Origin: Montifringilla adamsi
Lineage: Eukaryota; Chordata; Aves; Passeriformes; Passeridae
NCBI GenBank assembly: GCA_017590115.1
Contig: JAGGNK010006892.1
Coordinates: 13,059,736 to 13,123,735 of the forward strand
Length of the DNA: 64,000 nucleotides
Direction: 5' to 3'
A model generated the notes under the pieces. That model saw only the letters and a list, made by a program, of their open reading frames with translations. It had not been told where the DNA came from and made no database searches. A program made the translations under genes and the position numbers. Numbering within the stretch: the first letter of the stretch is position 1; every line of letters begins with the position of its first letter. Positions 47,508 to 61,845 of the stretch are shown here, piece after piece.

Positions 47508-50500
47508 TAACTCTTCCCTGCAAGAGAGAGTCAGGGGTGCAAGTCAGTGCACTCTTTGGCTTGATTTGGTAATATTAACAAGATCAGTACTTTGCCCATA
47601 GGACCTAAGAAACCATCTGACACCTAATAGACTGCTCAGGCTGGATGACATGACACTGACCTGTGTCAACCCTGGGTAATAGAAATATCTCTTAATCCAG
47701 CTGGAACAGCAAGGGAACCACACTCTGATCCTCTGCAGAGCTCCTTTGGGGCTTGTTATGCTTTTGGAGAGAAGCAGAAATCTGTGCCAGGTCAGTCAAG
47801 AAACTTGTTATTCCAGGAAACATTAGAGGAATGTTGCTTCATTAGCTTGAGCTAAAGTTCAGTTTTTCCACCCTGACACACTGATAAGGGTTGAAGTTGT
47901 TGATGATTACCTGGGTAATAAGGCCACGAGAACCTTGCTAGCCTGTGTTGTTTTCTACGTGCAATCCTCATCGTAATAAGAAGTTATTGGTTTTGTGCCA
48001 ATTATTTTCTGAGGTTTGCCAGCACGTGGCTTGGGTATGACCAGCTTGAGAGAACAGAAGGTGCTGAGGAAATGTCAGCCAAGGAGTAATGGAGGAGTGT
48101 GTGAGGTATACAGGGGGGGCAGGATGCACAGGGTACCCTGAGCCAAGGAGCCTGCCTGCTCCCCACCCCCAAGGCATAACTGCGTGCCTTTGCCTGCTTA
48201 CTGCCCCCCAAGCCATTTGACTTGGAAGAAAAGCAAAGTCTGGCCCTGTCAGTGCTCTCAAGAAACACAGTCTACTAAACTTGGTTGGAGGGAAAAGTGG
48301 CCAAGCAGAGCCCCATTGAAATTTGGGGAAACTGGTAAAAGACAAGTCACAATGACTCAGAAGATGGTGTTGAGCCCCAAGTGCTTACAGTGAGTTTGGC
48401 AGGACTCAGAGACCATGTCCAGTTAGAACAGGGCTGAACACAGCTGGAGACAGATGTAGGGCACAGAGCTTTCTGCATCCAGCAACAAATATTTTTAGCA
48501 TGATTGACCCCACCATCAGTTTTCACTTGGTCAGCAGTGGTACCCAGAATGGGACTTACTGTGATTAATCACCAAGGCTGGTGTTTCTGGCTTTACTGCA
48601 CTAACCAGGCATAACAGAGCTGGTTTAGAAATGTCAGGGAAATACATCTCATTTTGGACAGAAAACTGCAAATAAAAACATGACTGTATAAATAACTGGG
48701 TTTTGCCAACTAACCTTAAAATCCCTTCTTCAGCTGCAATTCAGACAATTACAGATTTAAAAATGCAGTAGGCAAGAGCACAAAATTCCCATCCCAGTTT
48801 CATTAATAAGAGATTGTTTCTAAAATCAGGTTATTTGGGCTGCTTTCCTTCCCTCCCAATAGTCCCCTGTTCTTCAATCCACAACCACTCAGCTCAGATC
48901 CAGGTTATCGTAATTGTCCAAGCTATGATTTTCATAAACACCTTTGGCATTTTAGCAGGTTGATGCCTGTAAAATAACCATAATCTCAGCAAGAAATATT
49001 GTGGATCCCACCTGTAAATCCAACCTTGGATTTGGGTTGCAATCTCATTAGTGCATGTCTTGTCCAAAGCTCATCACAGAGGACATGCAGGAGGCGATGA
49101 GTTTTCTGACCGACCTTCTGAGTGCACAACAGAGACAAAAATTGCAGCCATCTGTCTGCAGCATCCCCAGTGCCCACCCTGAGGGACTTCATGACATATG
49201 TGGTACCCATAGAGCCCTGTCTCTGTGGAGGAAAGAAATTTGTTCTTCTGAAATCAGACCCAGTAGCCATGTGAATGTCTGTCACACTCACTGCTCTGTA
49301 TTTTGTATTCCCTTTCTGTTGTGTTTTATTCACAAGTTTCACATTCCCATCGCAGGCTATCAGGTTGCACTTGACATAGCAAGTGAGAAAAAAGGCCTGT
49401 TGTATTATTTGATCTCAGTCTCACCAGGTTTATCACAGACCCAAAAGTATCCCCCATAGGAGGCAAGGCCTTTTACTGAACATTGCACAGCTTGCCACAC
49501 TTCACACAAGACTAGGTGCAAATCCTTATTTACTGGGTTGCTGAAAATTTAGCTAAGCTCCAGTTTGAAAAAAAAAGAAAAAATATGTGACAGGATTCAC
49601 CTACCCATGAATTTGATAGGACTGTGTCTCTGCTGGTCCTTTTCTTTTCAGCAGTGTCCAGGCACACAGGAGGAATGGAGGGCTCTGCTCCCCTCTAAAA
49701 CCCCAGAGATCCCTCCTTTGCCATACAGACGGCCCCACCTCTGTGCTTCCCACTAATCCCAAAGGTACCATTTGTCCACCCAGGACCCATAGGCTGAGCC
49801 CCACAGAGGCACGTACCCAAGCATGGCTTCTGACTGTGTTACTGGCACAGTCTGGATACGATCATCCCATCTTAAGAGGGAAGAGAGCGATGGGCAGGGC
49901 AACTGGGCCATACCTTTCCCTCTCAGGGCAAATAATGGCCCTGGTTTGTTTATTCAGTAGCACAGGCACAGCTGTGCAGGGCAAGTCAGTAGCCTGACAT
50001 GCCCTGACTCCTGTCCCTTGCCCAGCTCTTCAAGCCTCCTCACCTGGTACACCTTGGTGGACCTTCATTTGAGTTATTTTGGCTGAGATTAAAAGCAAAG
50101 TGTGAAATTGAGCCTAGGACAGGAGCAGCAGCTCCGGGACTTCTGACAAAGGGGATCCGTGCTATTAACAGTGTCACAAGGGAACAGCTGTCCTACTTAT
50201 AGTCCATGAAATATTTCTGAAATAAACTTCTGGAATGTGATAAGAAGGTCTGATAGGATGTCACCTCCTGGAATTAATGAAGCACTGGAAGTACTGTAAG
50301 GTCACAGTCTCGTGGCCCTCGTCTGCTGCTTGGATTTGTAGGGCGGAGGCACGTAGTTGAGAAGCCCCTTGTGCCAAGGGCCATTCAGGCACAGGATTAG
50401 CCATGAGCACATATGCAGCCCTGGAAGGAGGTGCCAAACCCAAGCAGGTCTCACAACTCCAAAGACACAGGCTTGTCTTCTCTGGGGAACTCATTAGGCA

Positions 50501-53500
50501 CTTGCCTGTCCCTGGTTTTTGTGCATCCATGCAGGCTACAAGAACATTCCCTCCCCAAGCTGGGCTGTGGATCTGTCCAGCCTCTCGTGTTGATGTTTGA
50601 TAACCACTTCCCACGGGAGAAAGAGAAGAAACCCTCAGCTGGGGAAGCTGGAAGAGCCCAAGGTGGAGTGCAGTACCCCCCGGCAGCAGCGCAGGGCCGA
50701 GCACAGGCAGGGCAGCACGGCCCCGATGCTGCAGCCGTGCTGTGAGCACTGCAGCCCGACACAGGGGCTGTTCAGGAGCTCCAGTGCCACTGCAGTGCCC
50801 TCTGGAAGCAGCGTGCAAACGGGATCCAGGGGAATTGCCCAGTACCCATGGAGCCTACGCTATGATCTCATGGTGTTGTAAAAGTTAAAGGCAAGTCAGG
50901 GAACTTCAGAAAGTCAAACTATGGGAATCTTATGGCATTTTCCTGCTTACATTCTAAGTACACTAATCCATATCGGAGGAGGTGAATCATTAAGAGCTAC
51001 CCTCTTAATTTTGGGTGTTTCTAAAGAGTAGTGTGCTATACAGGTGGGAATTGCAGATAGGAAGCACACCTCATAACAGGAATATCCTGCTTTCTGCCAT
51101 AGAAAGGTAATGCAATCAGGGTGCCAAACCCTAATTTCTCACCAGCCTAGCTAGCACATTATAAACCAAAACCAGCTTGGTGACAGGAAGGCAGGGAGAG
51201 GAGGCAGGTCCATGTGCTTCAATGGCTTTTACCTGACTCATGCTGCATCATTTCCCCATTCTGCATAATTCCAGCTACCAGAAAATGTCAGGAGTATTAA
51301 ATTAGCTGCACTGGGGTTTGTATGCACCTTTTTCCATTAGGAACATTCCCTGAAAATTTCTGGTAAACATTCTCCTGAAAACTTCCCTGAAACTTTTTTT
51401 AAATTTTATTTTGCTTAAAAGCATTTAAGCTAAGAAAGCCTGGAGAAAATCATTGACACTTCGAGTGAGATTTTAAAAAGCCTCTTCTCCCATCTTCCTC
51501 TTGTTTGGACTGGGGAGGAATTATTCACAGTTTACTTCTCACTATCTTTCCTGAGAATGGTTCACTGAGGTGATGAATTTACAAAAATTAACCTGATCTC
51601 TAAATACTGTACTATTAGTTTTCCTAAAATATGTTCCTGGAAAAATGTGAAAATTTCAGCAGAGAAGCAGTTAATGTTTACTGCAAATTGTAGCTGCAGT
51701 GAGCTCAGGGAGAAACAGCACAGCTGGCAAAACAACCTCCCTCTAGGGCCTGATTTAAACTCCAGGAAATACAGAGAGACACTGTCATTATTTTAGTTCA
51801 AGCAATACTTATTCTGTCCATATCTTGGACCTTTCACATTCTTGTGAATATTGGACAGACCTGCAAGACAAGCTATTACAAAAAAATTGAAAATATTTTC
51901 ATGTCTTCTTATCTCATTTGGAAAAAAAAATTCTTTGAAAAAATGTTGGTATTTCATTCAAGAGACAGAATAAGGAAAGCCTGAAAATATTATTAAAAAA
52001 AAAAAAAAAGAGTTGGGTTTTTTTTCCCATTCAAAAGCATTATTTGTTTATTTTATAGACGGCAAGTCCTTTTCTTTCAATTTCAAAGCTGAGGATCACT
52101 AAAGACTGAACTATAGTCTTTCCATTTGAAAAAGGGCATACTAGAAAGCTCTTAGCTGTAAGTAGTTAATGAATAATGAAACTATTGCATTGAATCTTTT
52201 TTATTCCTGGATAAACCCAGAGGAGAGAACAGGGGGGAAAAAGATGAAAAAGGCATATACAGAAAGCCATCATGTTTGGGGTTTTTTTTTGCTCACCTGT
52301 CTGTATGATGAAAACTTAGGTGCACACAGCCAAAGCACAACTTCAGCCTGACAAGGCCAATCTTTCTGAGATGCCCCAGCAGTCAGCGGAGAGAAAGGCC
52401 AAACTCAGCATCTCTGGAGACCCTTCTGTGGGCTGTCAGCCACTGTGCACAGAGGGGTGCTGCTGGAGCAGATGTCTGTCTTGGCCCCAGCCACCCCTGC
52501 AGCCCCCTAGGAATGGGAATGAGCCTTCCCGAGCCAACCTCATGAGATTGGTGCCAAGCCCTTCACAGAGCACAAGGATCCCTGCGTGTCCAGCACTTTC
52601 AAGGAAGAGCTGTGCTGCAGTTCAGCTCTACACAGGACTGGGACAGCTTTGGTAGTATCTGCAAAGGCCAGAATACCCAAGAAGAAATTCCTGAGACTGC
52701 TGAATGACTGGGGCAATTTTCCTTGATACAGCTTGAGTTCTCCAACTTTCACAGGCCACCTGCTCCAGTCTCAGGTGGAGATGAATAGAAAAAACCAGCT
52801 GTGTAGATATGTATGGGCACAAGACATTTACATTTCTTTCTACCACAGCCCAAAGAACTAGACATGTAACTTCTTTTGCTGTTCTTGGGGAGGGAGAAGA
52901 ACCAGAAAAAATATTTTAATGACTAGACACCATTAAGGATGCTAAAATAACCCTCATCTGTTATAAGTGTTTTATTCCAATACCAACCTGCTTCCTGAGA
53001 ACAGAAAGAACACAGCCACAGCACAAGATGCTCTCAGCAAGGAGGAAAGGGAGTCTAGATATGAGGCCTGGAGTTCATGCAGGATTCACCACTAACCCCT
53101 TTATTGTGACTGAAATAAATTGGCTTAAAAATTGCAACCCAAACACAGCCAGGATCAGTCTCACTTGTTAAAGTTACACATCTGAAAATATTTGTATTAT
53201 TTGTATACTTTATGTGCTGTAAATATCTTCTGTAACAATCTAGGAAAGCTGGGTTTTTTTCAAATCTATTTTTAAAATTATTTTTCAAAAAGAAACATAC
53301 CAACCGTAAGTTCCCTGGTCTTTCTCTAGGTATCAAGATTTCCCAGTTGGTACTGTGACTTTTTATGATTGTGAATATGGGTCTTTTACCAGACCTTTGC
53401 ATCTAATCATTCCTGTGAGGAGATAATCTGAAGGGCTTGGTGTTTATGGGCAGGCAAAGGACAGATTCCAATGGTTTATAGAGGGCTGAAAGCTAATCTT

Positions 53501-56500
53501 CATAGACACTGAGTTTCAAGCAGAGTTTGCCTCTTCAGTCATTAGTCCTTGCTGCTGCAGCAGCATCTGAAGAATTCTTTACAGCTCACAGTTCTGTACA
53601 CCCACACCAGCCCTGTTCCAACACAGTCCTGAGGCCTGGCAGGTTTCCTGGGATGAGCTGTGTGGTCTCCAACAGCCAAGGCACAATGTACAGCCAGAGC
53701 TTGCTGTTGACAGCGTGGCCAAGGCAACATCACGCCTCGGCTGCCATGGGTTGGGGCCTCCAAAGCTCCCCCCACAGCTATCCCTGGAATGTGCATCCAT
53801 CCCTGCTGCAGGACACCTGTCAGCTCTTGCTTCAAAATCTCATTAAGGACTGGCTGGGCATTATCTAATCCAGAAGGACTTGTTTGGATGAATTATTTCT
53901 ACAGTGAGGATCCTGCAGTATAATGTTTCAGTTGAAGTTTGGTGATCTTATTCTTCCAGGCATGGAAATCAAGAGAACAAATGGAGAAGGACTAGGAGGA
54001 CTAGATAACTCTTCACTGAGGGCACTGGTTAAATAATCCACTGTCACCTTCAGTCCTTGTCTGATTACTAAGAGGCGATCCCAAAATGGATACAGCTGAT
54101 GAAATCAAAGTAAGCAACAAAACCACAAAAACCTGATAAGTATTCTTGGCTTGAAAAAATACCTCTTCACATGCAAGCAAAGTATTTTAAGACATTTAAA
54201 TAAGTGCCTTAGATATACAGTAGAAGGAATGTGGGTGTGCAGTTAACTTGCAGCCCAGCTGGCACCACAGGAGGGGACCTTGACTTCAGGATCTCCTGAG
54301 AGCCACACTCCAATTTGGAACTGAAGGGAGCCAGGACAGGGAAGGAAAAACTCTCCAGTGCCACTGGCCCTCAGATCCCAACCTCTTAGTTTGCCTCTTG
54401 ACAAAAAAGTGACAATACAATAAATGTACAGATCTGGGGGTGGGGGGTGCCCTTCCCTCCACCCCCCAGCCTGGCTGGGTGCCAAGCTCCCTTCAGGAGA
54501 GGAGCTACACTGCAGCATCCCAACAAGTGCTTATGCACATGTTTAGCTGTTTGTGAGTCAGCTGCTGATTTCAGAATAGCTCTTCTCACTCAGACTTGAG
54601 TGCACTTGAGGAGCTTTGCTGAATCAGGCCACAGGCACATTTTTATGCAAGTGTGTTATATTCAAATGGTGATGCCCTTAATGAAAAAATGTATCTAGTG
54701 TTGTTCCAGCCATTTGAGATTTTGCCACTGACCAATAGAGGGCCCTTCTGTAGTCCAAGAAATGTCATGAAAATGCCAACACTGCTGAAGTGCAACCAGT
54801 TTCAGCTTTTTAGAAGGTTTCCATTCCATTAGCCAGAAGCCACATGTTCAGAAAGTACATGACAAGGTAATGACGGGTACCTAACCCTTGCTCTGTGTGT
54901 AGCAGGGTGACACCATGTACCACGGCCCACAGAGACAAAGGGACAGATCATGGCCCCGTGTTCCGGCAGTCTGGTCCCACATATTCAGCCAAGACAAGCT
55001 AAGGACACTTTGTACCTCAGTTACTGTCCCCATTTCCCCCAAACCCAAGTCCCTATCATCCCATGAGCCTTCAATGCCACATTTACAGCACTGAGTGAAA
55101 AATATCCCCCACAAGCTGTACTGGAAGAAGCACCTGGTCTTCCTTAGGCTGAGGGAACTGACTCCAGGTCTTTCATTTCCCATGTGAGTCCTGTAGTCAT
55201 TTCTCATTACACTCCAGGCAAGCAGTTGTCACAACAGTCACCAGTGCCACCACTGATTTTTTTTGCCACCACTGACCCTTTTCCTGGAGGCATGGGGACA
55301 CAAGTGCAGAGACCAATGTATGGTCCAAGAGAACCAGGTGGCACATCTGGAGACCTCTGAGTGAGCTGTGATGCCAACCCATGCTCCCTGTTCAGATCCT
55401 GGAGCCAAATACTGAAGCATGATGAGTGTGGGCAACATGAAGGAACATACTGTTTTTTGGCTTGAATCATTTGACGGGATACATTGGATCTGGGGTGATT
55501 CAGTTCTGTCTCAGTCCCTTTTCAGATCCCAATGATCATTACCACAGCTAGCCTGACAGGATTAATTTTGGGATCACTGGCCATCTTCCCACCGGTCTTC
55601 AATGTCATTCTGTGCTCAGAGTCTTGTCCTGGTGGTGGGTCAGTAAAGGAAGGTGTTGCCCTTTGGACCACTGTTTTGCCTGTTGTAGCACTGGTACCTC
55701 CTGGAGGATGTCAGAAGTCAGCCCAAGTGAGGGCAAAGTACTCCATAAAGGCATATAGAGAAAAGGCTTCCAGGAATCCTCAATGGGCCTCAAAAGTCCT
55801 GCAGCCAGGCTGGCCTTGCCAGAAGCAGGAGGTTGAACTTACTACCAAAAAATTATGGTCATGGTTTCTAATTGATTTAGCCCCTGCTGGTTTTTGTTAA
55901 TCTGGTCCTTTTTATCCTATTTTGTGTTTGGTTCTTTTAATTGCTGCAATGTCCTCTTCAGTACTGTGTTATTTACCACCTCAGTTGTAGACGTGCATAT
56001 CCTTGCACAGGCAGTATTGCTTGGGTTGCTCCACATCAGTACAGTGTAGCCAAGACAGAGGTCTGATGGCTGTAGAAGAGACATGCACTTCTATAACATC
56101 AGTAATAGCTTGTCTTCAACCTATACACTAAAATAGGGCAATTTCCAACTGCATGCAAGTATTTTGTAACATTTTGTGATGGCATCGGTAAGCAAAATTT
56201 TTCAAAAGCACGTGAGCAATGTAATCATCAAAGGGGTAAAACCAGCTGTAGTTGCACATTGGAGGTATCCCAGTAACAGGAGTTTCCAGAGAGAGGAGAA
56301 ATGCAGGGGCATAGAAGTAGAAGGGATAAGAACAGTCAGCAAGACAATAGAAAATAGCACAAATGGCATCAGGAGCAGAGGAGACCTTCTGCCCCTGTTT
56401 GGAGAGGGTCAGTAGCATGAAAAAACAAGGCATCAACCAGGAAAGTCAGAGAAGAAGGAGACTACCTGTGCTCTGAGTTCTCTTTCTGATGAGCTCTCAG

Positions 56501-58192
56501 GACCTTGGTGATTGTGAATGACCAGGACTGTAGCCAGCGGTGCAGACTGTTATCTCTGTGCTATCATACACTCACAGTTAATTTATGACTGTCAAGGACT
56601 AAGACTTTTCTCTATGTAGTGGCAGTGCTTAATATGGTGCAAGAAATACCCATCTGCAAATGTGTTGCTAATGAATAAATTTAGCAGACAATTTCATTTT
56701 AGAGTTAAGTTGGTATGATTTGCCAGTCTTCCAAATCCGTGGTCTTGAGCAGCCTGGAGCATATAATGAAAGATATATTCAGTTACATAGGCAGGACCTA
56801 CCCAAGCTGGAGCTGTATCTTTTGCCAGCTATATGTAAGTACAATTTTATTCCCACATTAACAGCTGCAGTATAGCCAAGGGCTACTTATGAACTTAACA
56901 GTGATTTTGTTGATGCCCTTTGAATTAAGACCTGGAAACCAGAATGTTTTCTTGAAAGGTGAAACACAAATTGCTGGATGAGAAGGACATTTGCCTGATG
57001 GCTTAGCACCTCAAGACTCCTATTTTCAAGCACTTCTAACTATGCACATATGATTTTCAGTTTAAGTGAAGTATTGCTGTTTCTAATATGCTTTCTCATG
57101 CTGGAGCTGCAAGGGGGACTTCAAAGGCACTGTGAAAATCATTATGAAGCGCAAGACTTGACACACTTATACCAACTGAAAACTGAAGTCCTTAAAGATT
57201 CAAGCCGGATTTTGATTTGATAATGACCCAAACATGTCAGAACTTTAAATCTGTTTCATCAAGGGCAAGGAATTAAATCAGTCCACTGACTCAGCTGCAG
57301 TATCAGGGAAAGGGCTCAGACTTACAATTAAGAGATCTCTCTTTCATTTCAGGTTCAGGCTAAGCTTCAGTCTTTTCTGTTAAGAACTCACTGATCAGTC
57401 TCCAGACATTTCCCTGCTTATTGAGCTTATCTGAAAACCTCCTTTTGGGGTATTCTTCCCTTCTCATTGTCTGCAATCAAGCATGTTTTTCTCATGATCA
57501 GTATGAGCTCAATGCTCATAAAGATGTTCTGGTCTTGGTTCCTCCACCAAAGTGGCTGTAAACAACTGCAGCCCATAGGCCTTTGTAATGAAAGGATGAA
57601 GAGGAACGTGATTTGGAAAAGATGCAGTGCCTATTTACAAGGCCAGCTCGAGCTATAATTAGGCAGTGCTCAACTGGAAGTGAAGGAGGTCCCTGAGCTG
57701 TAATATAATACTTGTGTGGAACAGAGTAGAAACAAATTTGTAATGACAGACCCAAAAACTGGATAAAATATGGAATAAAATTGAGCAGATGAAAATGGGG
57801 GGGAAAAGAAAATGAGGGATTAAAATCTACACTGGATTTTCTACACACATTTTACACCAAGCCTTTTTTATAGCCTACAAATTAACTCCCTCCATGTCTA
57901 AATGTTTCCATCCTAGAACGAAAGCGAGGCAGGAGCACAGACAGGGGAGAGCACTTGACAAGCTGCAACTATTTTTTAAATCTCATTAACTATTTAGCTT
58001 TACCTCAGGATGTGTAAAAAAAACCCATCCCTAAACTCTACTTCTGTCTTGCATCTGCCAGACCCTCTGGGGGCTCATGGCACCTCCCCAGCCAGGGAGA
58101 AGTCTCCAACTACTGCTAGCATATGCAGCAAAACCACATTTGGTAAAAATGGGGATGAACCAAAAGTACAGGTATTTGGAGGCTAGGTGAAC
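47508..58192. other. Long non-coding stretch, no recognised gene
   Basis: No exon of SLC35F2, the expected next gene, or of any other gene could be recognised on either strand in these 10.7 kb. It includes a short A run followed by T run (51995-52027), a GC-rich patch (50640-50830) with a modest CpG content, and many short unsupported open frames. Confidence 0.55.
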
Positions 58193-58320
58193 CCACAGAA
58201 CCACAGAATATTCTAAGCAGGAGGGGACCCAGAAGGGCCATCAAACCCAGCTCTGAAGTGGATGGCCCATAGGGGGATGGAACCCACAAGCTCGGTGCTA
58301 TTAGCACCCGGCTCTAACCA
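58193..58320 (-). mobile_element. tRNA-Ile-derived SINE with CR1-type tail (TguSINE1-like)
   Basis: On the minus strand the head (58320-58262) reads tggttagagccgggtgctaa, tagcaccgagcttg and tgggttccatccccctatgg. This is the D-arm to acceptor end of tRNA-Ile(AAU), including anticodon-loop CTAATA and a T-arm close to GGTTCGATCC. It is followed by a CR1-like 3' part ending ggaatattctgtggttctgt-like. Such tRNA-Ile/CR1 composites are known from passerines (TguSINE1). The first about 16 tRNA bases, which include most of the A box, are missing, so the copy is 5'-truncated. Confidence 0.8.
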
Positions 58321-61300
58321 GCCCATCCGTTTTATCTTGCTGATTCAACATACTGCAAATTTCTGACCTCATATTGATTTCTGATTTTAGTGGAGATGGT
58401 GTTTATAAGAACCAATTGTAACTTGACCTACTTACGCTTTCCAGGTCTAAGAATAGCATGTTTGGGCTGCTGCTGCCTGCCAGGACTGGCAGCTGTGTCT
58501 CAGATCACTATCAAACATACTTTAAAGGGTGTTTTCCACTTAAGAAAGATGCCTTTGACCTTTTTTAGGTTTCACTTATTGATGGGGGGGAAAAAATACT
58601 AATTTCAAAGTCTTTGTGACCTAAAATCAGCCTTGCAAGTCACTCTCCCTGTCCCTGCAGCAGCACTCAGCAGCATCCAGCCCACCTCTTCATGGTGCCC
58701 AAGACTCAGCTGTTCCTGGTTCACTGCAGGCTGCACAAGGCCCTAATTTTACACCTGTCTTTCCATTACCCTATTCTGGGTTTTCTACTTCATTTTAACA
58801 TATTTTTTGCCCAAGATCAAATACACTCGTGGGTTTCTGATGACAGCCAAATATCTTTGATTTTCTCTCCTTTTATTTCTGATTTTAATTTTTTCCTACT
58901 TTTAGGATTATAGAGCACCCTCTAGGTAAGAGCTGTCAGATTTCTCTCCCTGAGAAGCATTTGTATTTCACAAAAATGAAAATGAAAAAAAATCAATTAT
59001 ACGTATTAGAAGTTGTGGGGAAGGCAGAGAGGGTGCAGAATAAGGCTTGAATTTTTATTTTATAGAAAGCAAAGGAGGAACCTCCACTACCTCTTCACTG
59101 AAGGGTGGTGAAGTCCATGCAAATCCTTGGGTACATTTCACAGGGAGTGTGAGAGAGGCCAAAAAGCAGCAGCAGGCATGTCCCTGGCTCTGTGACCTGC
59201 CATGCCAGGCAGGCTGCAGTGTTGCCCTGCTGCTGCCATGGCTGTAGCACCCCAGCCAAGACACCCAGCCCCAGTGTGGCCTTCCCAGGGCACCATGGAG
59301 CCCATGGGCATCTTGACTCTCCCTGCACACAACAGGGCCAGCTCTGCATGGGGAGCTTAGCAGGAATGGCAGCAGCCAGGGCAGCTGGAGGCTCATCCTA
59401 GGGCAGATTTCTCACTGGGCTCGCAAGGTGCTGACAGCCCCTGCAGAGTGCAAAGCTGCAGCGCTCGAGGCAGGGCCACCGGCCCAGCTAGGCCAGGCCA
59501 GGCACGGGGGCTGCAGCCATGAGCAGGGGCATAGCATCCCCCCAGTGCCAGAGCCACTGCCAGGGCCCACCTTTGGTGCTTTCTGGGATGCTGAGTGCTA
59601 ATTACATTCCCCACTGAGAGCAGAAGACAGGTCTTGGGGACAAAGTACGTGTTTCAGTCCTGCAGTTGGAGACACAAATGGTTCCTTGCCCAGGGAGCAG
59701 TGGGCAGTAGCACAAGGGAAATCATAGAGGAAGCCTCATGGGGGTCTTTGTGGCATGGACATTCATGCTCCCAGCCTGAGAAAGATGCCTTGCGGTGCTT
59801 TCGAGCAGAGCCCAGAGACCCCAGTGCCAAGGTGAGTGGTGAGGGCCAAGCTGAGTGAGGAGAAAGTGAGTGTCATGCCCTGGGCAGCCCTGGGTGGGAG
59901 AGGAGAGCTATCCTGTCTGCACAGCCTGGGCAGATCCTCTTCCCCTGCTGGCCCTGTGCCAGCACTCTCCCTGTCCCCAGCCACAGCATCACCGCTCCTC
60001 ACAGGTTTGCTGTGAGATTTCAATTTCCCCTTTTCAGGCAGGTCCTGCAGGACCAAGCAGGACATTCACAGCATCACCGCTCCTCACAGGTTTGCTGTGA
60101 GATTTCAATTTCCCCTTTTCAGGCAGAGGACCAAGCAGGACATTCAGTGGGGTGAGCTTGGGCCCCCAGCTAATTGAATCTTGTTTTGATGACTGTGGGG
60201 CAGCTTTCCACCATGGAGTGTGGCTGTGAGGCATCTTCTCCCCTGCAGTCCCTGAGGTGCACACACAGCCTTTCCTTTTCTTTACTCAAACCACTACCCT
60301 ACCATGTAAATTTAACCATTTACATTAAGTGCCTAACAGAAAGTTAGAGCCAGCCTCTCCATTCCCCAAACCTTCAGAGACTGAGCATAGGATTTATCCA
60401 ACTCCATGCACAGATCTCCTGAAGGCAGGAGCTGGAGGATGGGTCTCCATCACCTTTTTTTGCCCTTGCTTCAGCTGCTGTTTGTGGAGACCGTGGCTGG
60501 CCAAGGACATGCTGTGGTAGGGCAAGACCAAAAACTGATCCTGACTGAGAGGTCGAAACTTAGAAGATTTAACACCTATATGTTCTCAGCCTTTGAGACA
60601 ATGGCAAGAAAGACAGACTATTTATTCTCAGTGGAATATCATGTTTATTAATGCAATGCTTATTTGCATTAAAATCAGAGGTATTTATTAATACTTGTCA
60701 TTCATAATGGACATGTTTTGTAGAAACATGTTTTTATCCATCTTTCCTTGTCACCTGATAGCTGTTACTAACTGCCACATCTTTGTGATTTGCTGCTTTA
60801 GAATACCATAGATCACTTGAATCACATAATTGTCATCTTTCTGACTGAGTACTGTAGATTTTATGAACCAGAATACCCTTATCTCCTTGGAAATTACATT
60901 TAGATAAGTTCCTTTTTTAATTACTACCTCTAATTTATAGTCTATTATCTATTTGGTAAACAAAAGTGCTTGACAACACCTAAAAAGTAATTTCAGTAAG
61001 TGCCCTCCCAAAGACACTATTATCTTCATGTTTTATTACAATGGTAGTGTTTCAAGATCAGACCTCACCCAGGATGCACTACGCAGTTAAATAACAATAA
61101 TATCCCTGTCTTAAAGAATCTATGTCTATACTCAACAGTATAAAAAGAGATATCCAAATATGTAGGTTTTCTTTGTATTTACTGGAAGTAAATGCATGAG
61201 GAAAAACTAAAAATGTTACTGGAGAAAAAATCTTCTCTACTGACACAACCAAATATAATGTACTTAATTCAAATAATCAAGCAGAGAAAACTTCTGCACT

Positions 61301-61845
61301 CAAATACCTGCAACATTGTGTGACTCATTTGCTGTGCAATGATGATAATGATCCCCATGTAGGATTTGTTCGGCTTCATTTACTTAGCCCACATCTTCAG
61401 AGCAGCCAGTATTCAGCACCAGAGCAATCACCACCTTGCTGCAGTGATGCAAAAGGAAACCAGGGCTGTGGACTGTAGCTTGGTCTGAATTGCCTGGGTA
61501 GTTGCTTCTTTTGATCCAAGGAATTGAACAAAATTGCAAAGTGTTTCTATTAGGAATAAAGGCTAAGAGATATTATATTTTCAAAGTACATAAAGCTTTT
61601 TTTCCCCGTGAGTATACAGTGAGACCACCAGGAACATACATTGTCTCTGGCCTTGACTCCTTCCACCCAAATTTTCATGCTTATTTTCTTTTTTTCTCAT
61701 AGTTTCACAGAAAGCACTTCTCTGGTTGCCTAAAAAGTTGAACTTTGATGGTTTCCCTCTTTCTCTCACAAATATGCAGCAGCTACCACACCTTTCCTTC
61801 TTACTGAGGTTTTTCAATCAGAGCAGGGTCCAAACTCACCTCTTC
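58321..61845. other. Non-coding stretch, no recognised gene
   Basis: It includes a GC-richer patch around 59.1-59.6 kb that produces overlapping open frames on both strands, and the 85-base tandem duplication near 60.0 kb. No gene could be recognised. Confidence 0.55.
59982..60150 (+). repeat. Tandem duplication with 85-bp period
   Basis: Copy 1 (59982-60066) and copy 2 (60067 to about 60144) both begin cacagcatcaccgctcctca and run through tttgctgtgagatttcaatt to accaagcaggacatt. They appear identical except that copy 2 lacks seven bases (gtcctgc) between two cag words. This suggests a young duplication followed by a slippage deletion. Confidence 0.92.

Noticed and set aside
50261..50818. 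185-codon minus-strand open frame over a GC-rich patch
   Set aside because: It does not begin with ATG at its full length, has biased Ala/Gly/Pro/Arg content explained by GC-richness, and competes with open frames in other registers over the same bases.
55241..55275. Short repeat tgccaccactga around a T8 run
   Set aside because: Only 11-12 bases; too short to interpret beyond local slippage.
55532..55900. 122-codon plus-strand open frame with a hydrophobic start
   Set aside because: It looked briefly like a membrane or envelope-type segment, but no conserved motif, LTR or neighbouring retroviral sequence supports this.
58262..58320. Possible genuine tRNA-Ile gene
   Set aside because: The 5' end of the tRNA is missing, the T-arm has a mismatch (ggttcca for ggttcga), and a CR1-like tail follows directly, so it is a SINE.
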